7,674 nt of DNA from Anaerolineales bacterium (lineage in GTDB: Bacteria; Chloroflexota; Anaerolineae; Anaerolineales; Villigracilaceae). The stretch covers positions 1 to 7,674 of the forward strand of contig JAOZOM010000081.1 of NCBI GenBank assembly GCA_029933275.1, given 5' to 3'. The notes under the pieces are model-generated. The model saw nothing but the letters and a program-made list of their open reading frames with translations, made no database searches and was not told the origin of the DNA. Below are positions 5,485 through 7,674 of the stretch, one piece after another. A program made the position numbers and the translations under genes. Position 1 is the first letter of the stretch, and each line of letters begins with the position of its first letter.

Positions 5485-6750
5485 ATGAAAAAAGAAATTA
5501 CGCAACACGTTCTACGCAACACGCTCTTTTTGATATTACTCCTCTCCCTCGTGGCTTGTGCGCCCTCATCAACCCCAACCGCGACTCTCTCGCCGCCTCC
5601 AACACAGAATATACCCACCGCAACTCCAACGCCCGCCGAACCGACTTGCGGCTCGATAGAGACCCTCCCCACGCCCCTCGCGGAGGGGGAGTCTCTTTTC
5701 CCGCCCATCTCTGCGGAGGATATGACGCGCGGTCCCGCCGATGCGGCGACTACCTTTGTCATCTACGCCGATTTTCAAGACCCCGCTTCCGCGAAATTTG
5801 CGCGTGTCTTGAACGAGCTTCGCGAGAAATATCCTGATGATTTACGGATTGTTTATCGAGATTTTCCGATGGTTACAAATCCGGGACATGAGAAAGCCGG
5901 TCACGCGGCACGAGCCGCACATGCCGCCAATTTGCAGGGGAAATATTGGGAAATGCACGATCTTCTTTTCGAGAAACAGGATGAATGGTCGTCTTTGGAT
6001 GGGGAAGATTTCGCTGTGTGGTTAGCAGAAGCCGCATCCGCTTTGGGGATGGATGCGGAGAAACTGGCTGAGGATATGGCGCGTGATGAAATCGTCGCGC
6101 AAGTGCGGGACGCGTTCGTCTTCGGCGATGAAATCGGAATCCCCTTCACGCCTTTTTTGCTGATTAATGGGCGTATCCACGAAGGCTTGATTGATTTTTA
6201 TACCTTAGATGAAATCGTGGCTCTTTATGCGCTCGGCGAAAGGCAATTTACCGCCTGTCCGCCTTTGGTAATTGATCCTGAAAAAGAATATCTGGCGATT
6301 TTAGAAACCGAGAAGGGCGAGATTACGATCCAGTTTTATCCGCAACAAGCCCCGATCGCGGTGAATAGCTTTGTTTTTCTCGCCAACGAGGGCTGGTTTA
6401 ACGGAATTACATTTCACCGTGTTTTACCCGGCATTTTCGCCGAAAGTGGCGACCCCAGCGAAACAGGGCAGGGAAATCCCGGCTATTTCTTCAAAAACGA
6501 AGTTGACCCTTCGCTCGCTTTCGACCGCCCAGGCGTGGTCGCGATGAAAAATGTCGGCGGGGAGACTAATGGGAGTCAGTTTTTCATCACTTATGCGCCT
6601 CTTCCCGCGTATGACGGGAAATTTACCATTTTCGGGCAAGTGATCGAGGGGATGGATGTTCTCGAAGCACTTTCGCCGCGCGATCCACAATTTGGGGAAA
6701 TTCTTCCGCCTGGCGATTTATTGCTCAATGTTACGATTGAAGAACGATAA
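5485..6750 (+). CDS. Lipoprotein: DsbA-like thioredoxin fold plus cyclophilin
   Basis: The 421-residue protein starts with a lipoprotein signal: charged MKKEITQ, a hydrophobic core, and lipobox LVAC with C25 as the lipidated residue. A Ser/Thr/Pro-rich linker (26-80) follows. Residues about 90-250 are a Thioredoxin_4/DsbA-like domain, shown by YADFQ, the helical insertion, and the cis-proline segment IPFTPFLLING (P223). Where family members have CPYC, this one has DPAS (99-102), so both catalytic cysteines are gone. Residues about 269-421 are a cyclophilin with FHR (R312, the catalytic arginine), GETNGSQFFI and DGKFTIFG. E320 replaces the usual active-site glutamine, and the residue matching human CypA H126 is Phe. 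C55 and C258 flank the thioredoxin domain and could form a disulphide. It is probably an extracytoplasmic folding helper or chaperone. I start at ATG 5485; a longer frame from TTG 5413 only adds repeat-encoded residues. No clear binding site precedes it. Confidence 0.85.
   Translation: MKKEITQHVLRNTLFLILLLSLVACAPSSTPTATLSPPPTQNIPTATPTPAEPTCGSIETLPTPLAEGESLFPPISAEDMTRGPADAATTFVIYADFQDPASAKFARVLNELREKYPDDLRIVYRDFPMVTNPGHEKAGHAARAAHAANLQGKYWEMHDLLFEKQDEWSSLDGEDFAVWLAEAASALGMDAEKLAEDMARDEIVAQVRDAFVFGDEIGIPFTPFLLINGRIHEGLIDFYTLDEIVALYALGERQFTACPPLVIDPEKEYLAILETEKGEITIQFYPQQAPIAVNSFVFLANEGWFNGITFHRVLPGIFAESGDPSETGQGNPGYFFKNEVDPSLAFDRPGVVAMKNVGGETNGSQFFITYAPLPAYDGKFTIFGQVIEGMDVLEALSPRDPQFGEILPPGDLLLNVTIEER
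5661..5693 (+). repeat. GC-rich inverted repeat inside the lipoprotein linker
   Basis: CCCCTC (5674-5679) and GAGGGG (5683-5688) form a 6-bp stem with a GCG loop, flanked by GACCCTCCCC and GGGGGAGTC, which can also pair. It encodes the linker PTPLAEGES in the lipoprotein. The composition resembles the intergenic GGGAGAGGG repeats, so it may be a repeat tolerated in frame in a disordered region. It could equally be chance in GC-rich linker codons. Confidence 0.35.
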
Positions 6751-6756
6751 TTAAGG

Positions 6757-6762
6757 TATAAT
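6757..6762 (+). promoter_or_regulatory. TATAAT -10 box upstream of the DedA gene
   Basis: A perfect TATAAT in the context AAGGTATAATCG begins 7 bp after the lipoprotein stop, much like the GGGTATAATCC box at 4079. No convincing -35 box is visible. RNA starting near 6769 would have an untranslated leader of about 160 nt before ATG 6931. Confidence 0.55.
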
Positions 6763-6768
6763 CGCCCC

Positions 6769-6930
6769 TCGTTGTCAAAATAGGGTTTATTCCCTTCAAA
6801 TTTGTAAATAAGTAAAACTTTTTTTGTAGGTTTCGCAGACCCTCGCAGTTTTTTCTTTTTTCTGTGCGATTTGCAAATTAAAGTTTAACCAAACCTCAAA
6901 ACTCAAGTAGATAGAAAAAGTGAGTAAAAA
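6769..6930 (+). other. Long 5' leader with repeat-like elements
   Basis: This AT-rich stretch has no reading frame I can support. It holds a small AGGG/CCCT hairpin (6782-6795), a CTGCGA motif present twice on the minus strand within GGTTTCGCAGACCCTCGCAG (6829-6848), and the decamer TTTGGTTAAA on the minus strand (6884-6893). The start codon is preceded by A-rich sequence with only GTGAG as a poor ribosome binding site. I see no recognisable riboswitch. Confidence 0.4.
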
Positions 6931-7569
6931 ATGGAACTTTTAACCCAGTTCATAGATATATTCCTTCACCTAGATGTTCATCTGAGCAAAATTACTGCGG
7001 ATTACGGTATCTGGACTTATGCGATTCTTTTTGTTGTTATATTTATCGAAACGGGGTTGGTCGTGATGCCCTTTCTCCCCGGCGACTCTCTTCTTTTCGC
7101 CGCCGGAGCGCTCGCTGCTTTGCCCTCTAGCGGATTGAATATCTATATCTTAGTAGGTATTTTGAGCATTGCGGCTATCTTGGGCGATACTGTCAATTAT
7201 TGGATTGGTCACTCGCTCGGAGAAAAAGCCTATGATAGCAAATGGATTAAAAGAGAATACCTTGATAAAACCCACGCTTTTTTTGAAAAACATGGCGGTA
7301 AAACCATCTTTTTGGCGCGCTTTGTTCCCATTGTCCGCACTTTATCGCCTTTTGTCGCGGGCGTAGGGCGGATGTCTTATGGCTACTTCTTTTCCTATAA
7401 TGTTTTTGGCGGGTTGATTTGGGTTCCCCTCTTTGCCTTTGCGGGCTACTTCTTCGGTAATCTGGAATTTGTGAAGCATAACTTCTCCATCGTGATTTTG
7501 GCAATTATTGCCATTTCTTTAGTGCCTATGTTCGTTGAAGCGTGGAAATCACGCCAAGAAAAAAAATGA
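6931..7569 (+). CDS. DedA-family membrane protein (SNARE-associated/VTT domain)
   Basis: DedA proteins are integral membrane proteins linked to lipid carrier translocation, membrane potential and antimicrobial resistance in other bacteria. This one has 212 residues, the usual length. It shows the signature IETGLVVMPFLPGDSLLF (39-56) with acidic E40 and D52, and the re-entrant motif FLARFVPIVRTLSPFVAG (127-144) with R130 and R136. These match the functionally required acidic and arginine residues of E. coli YqjA in kind and almost exactly in position. GDTVNYWIG (85-93) and the FEKHGGK loop (118-124) are also typical. Hydrophobic segments lie at about 27-48, 50-64, 70-92, 138-176 and 184-203, with a basic C-terminus (KSRQEKK). 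It has its own promoter candidate and terminator, so it appears monocistronic. Family certain; which lipid or ion it handles is not. Confidence 0.95.
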   Translation: MELLTQFIDIFLHLDVHLSKITADYGIWTYAILFVVIFIETGLVVMPFLPGDSLLFAAGALAALPSSGLNIYILVGILSIAAILGDTVNYWIGHSLGEKAYDSKWIKREYLDKTHAFFEKHGGKTIFLARFVPIVRTLSPFVAGVGRMSYGYFFSYNVFGGLIWVPLFAFAGYFFGNLEFVKHNFSIVILAIIAISLVPMFVEAWKSRQEKK

Positions 7570-7587
7570 AAAAAGTGATAAAAACGC

Positions 7588-7613
7588 AAAAGCCCCGCGA
7601 TGTCGGGGTTTTT
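7588..7613 (+). terminator. Rho-independent terminator after the DedA gene
   Basis: CCCCG (7593-7597) pairs with CGGGG (7604-7608) around a 6-nt loop. Four A residues at 7588-7591 extend the stem against the T residues at 7610-7613, and T7609 makes a wobble with G7592. It lies 19 bp past the stop. The A-tract on the other side means it could also work on the minus strand. Confidence 0.88.
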
Positions 7614-7646
7614 CTGTTTTGCTGAAAACTCAGTAAAACTTTGCTT

Positions 7647-7674
7647 TTCACCGCGAAGAAGCGAAGAGCGCGAA
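7647..7674. repeat. GCGAAG-type dispersed repeat, cut by window end
   Basis: The last 28 bases contain GCGAAG at 7653-7658 and 7661-7666 and GCGAA at 7670-7674, after TTCACC. The unit aligns with the reverse complement of 134-159 with two single-base gaps and five differences, so it is the same family as the left-end repeat. It probably continues beyond the window. Confidence 0.55.

Noticed and set aside
6907..6917. GTAGATAGAAA also present at 4-14
   Set aside because: A single pair of 11-mers is expected several times by chance in a window this long, and the flanks do not match.

Overview
The window looks like chromosomal DNA from a Chloroflexota bacterium, most likely Anaerolineae. The basis is the gene style: a lipoprotein fusing a DsbA-like thioredoxin fold to a cyclophilin, and an envelope metallopeptidase of a type I associate with that class. 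GC content is moderate, and a strong TATAAT box sits almost on top of a start codon. The assignment is an inference from family knowledge; there is no rRNA or marker gene here to confirm it. If correct, the cell is probably monoderm, which matters for reading the MacAB-like exporter.

Layout. Bases 1-205 hold no gene. They carry a nested palindromic repeat, followed by a terminator-like hairpin (209-241). Bases 206-658, minus strand, are the C-terminal remnant of an ISKra4-like transposase, stopped immediately upstream of its first ATG. Bases 806-4001 are a tight three-gene plus-strand operon: a MacA/HlyD-type adaptor, a MacB/LolD-type ATPase and a MacB/FtsX-type permease. The genes overlap by 1 and 4 nt, and each has a good ribosome binding site. 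The operon ends in a heptamer tandem repeat and a perfect 15-bp terminator (4032-4069). A TATAAT box then lies 8 nt before the next ATG (4093), so a membrane-anchored HEXXH metallopeptidase (4093-5358) is probably read from a leaderless mRNA. A dispersed palindromic repeat separates it from the thioredoxin-fold/cyclophilin lipoprotein (5485-6750). A promoter and a 160-nt leader containing repeat-like sequence precede a DedA-family membrane protein (6931-7569), which ends in its own terminator (7588-7613). The window closes inside a copy of the same repeat family seen near its left end.

How the genes fit together. All six intact genes act at or outside the cytoplasmic membrane: efflux or export, proteolysis, extracytoplasmic folding and a DedA membrane protein. 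They form at least three transcription units, so this is a general envelope neighbourhood rather than one pathway. I do not see a clearly new multi-gene system. The points most worth a second look are the loss of both catalytic cysteines in the thioredoxin domain, together with changed active-site residues in its cyclophilin, the uncharacterised metallopeptidase and its probable leaderless start, the inserted tip in the adaptor coiled coil, and the repeat families between genes.
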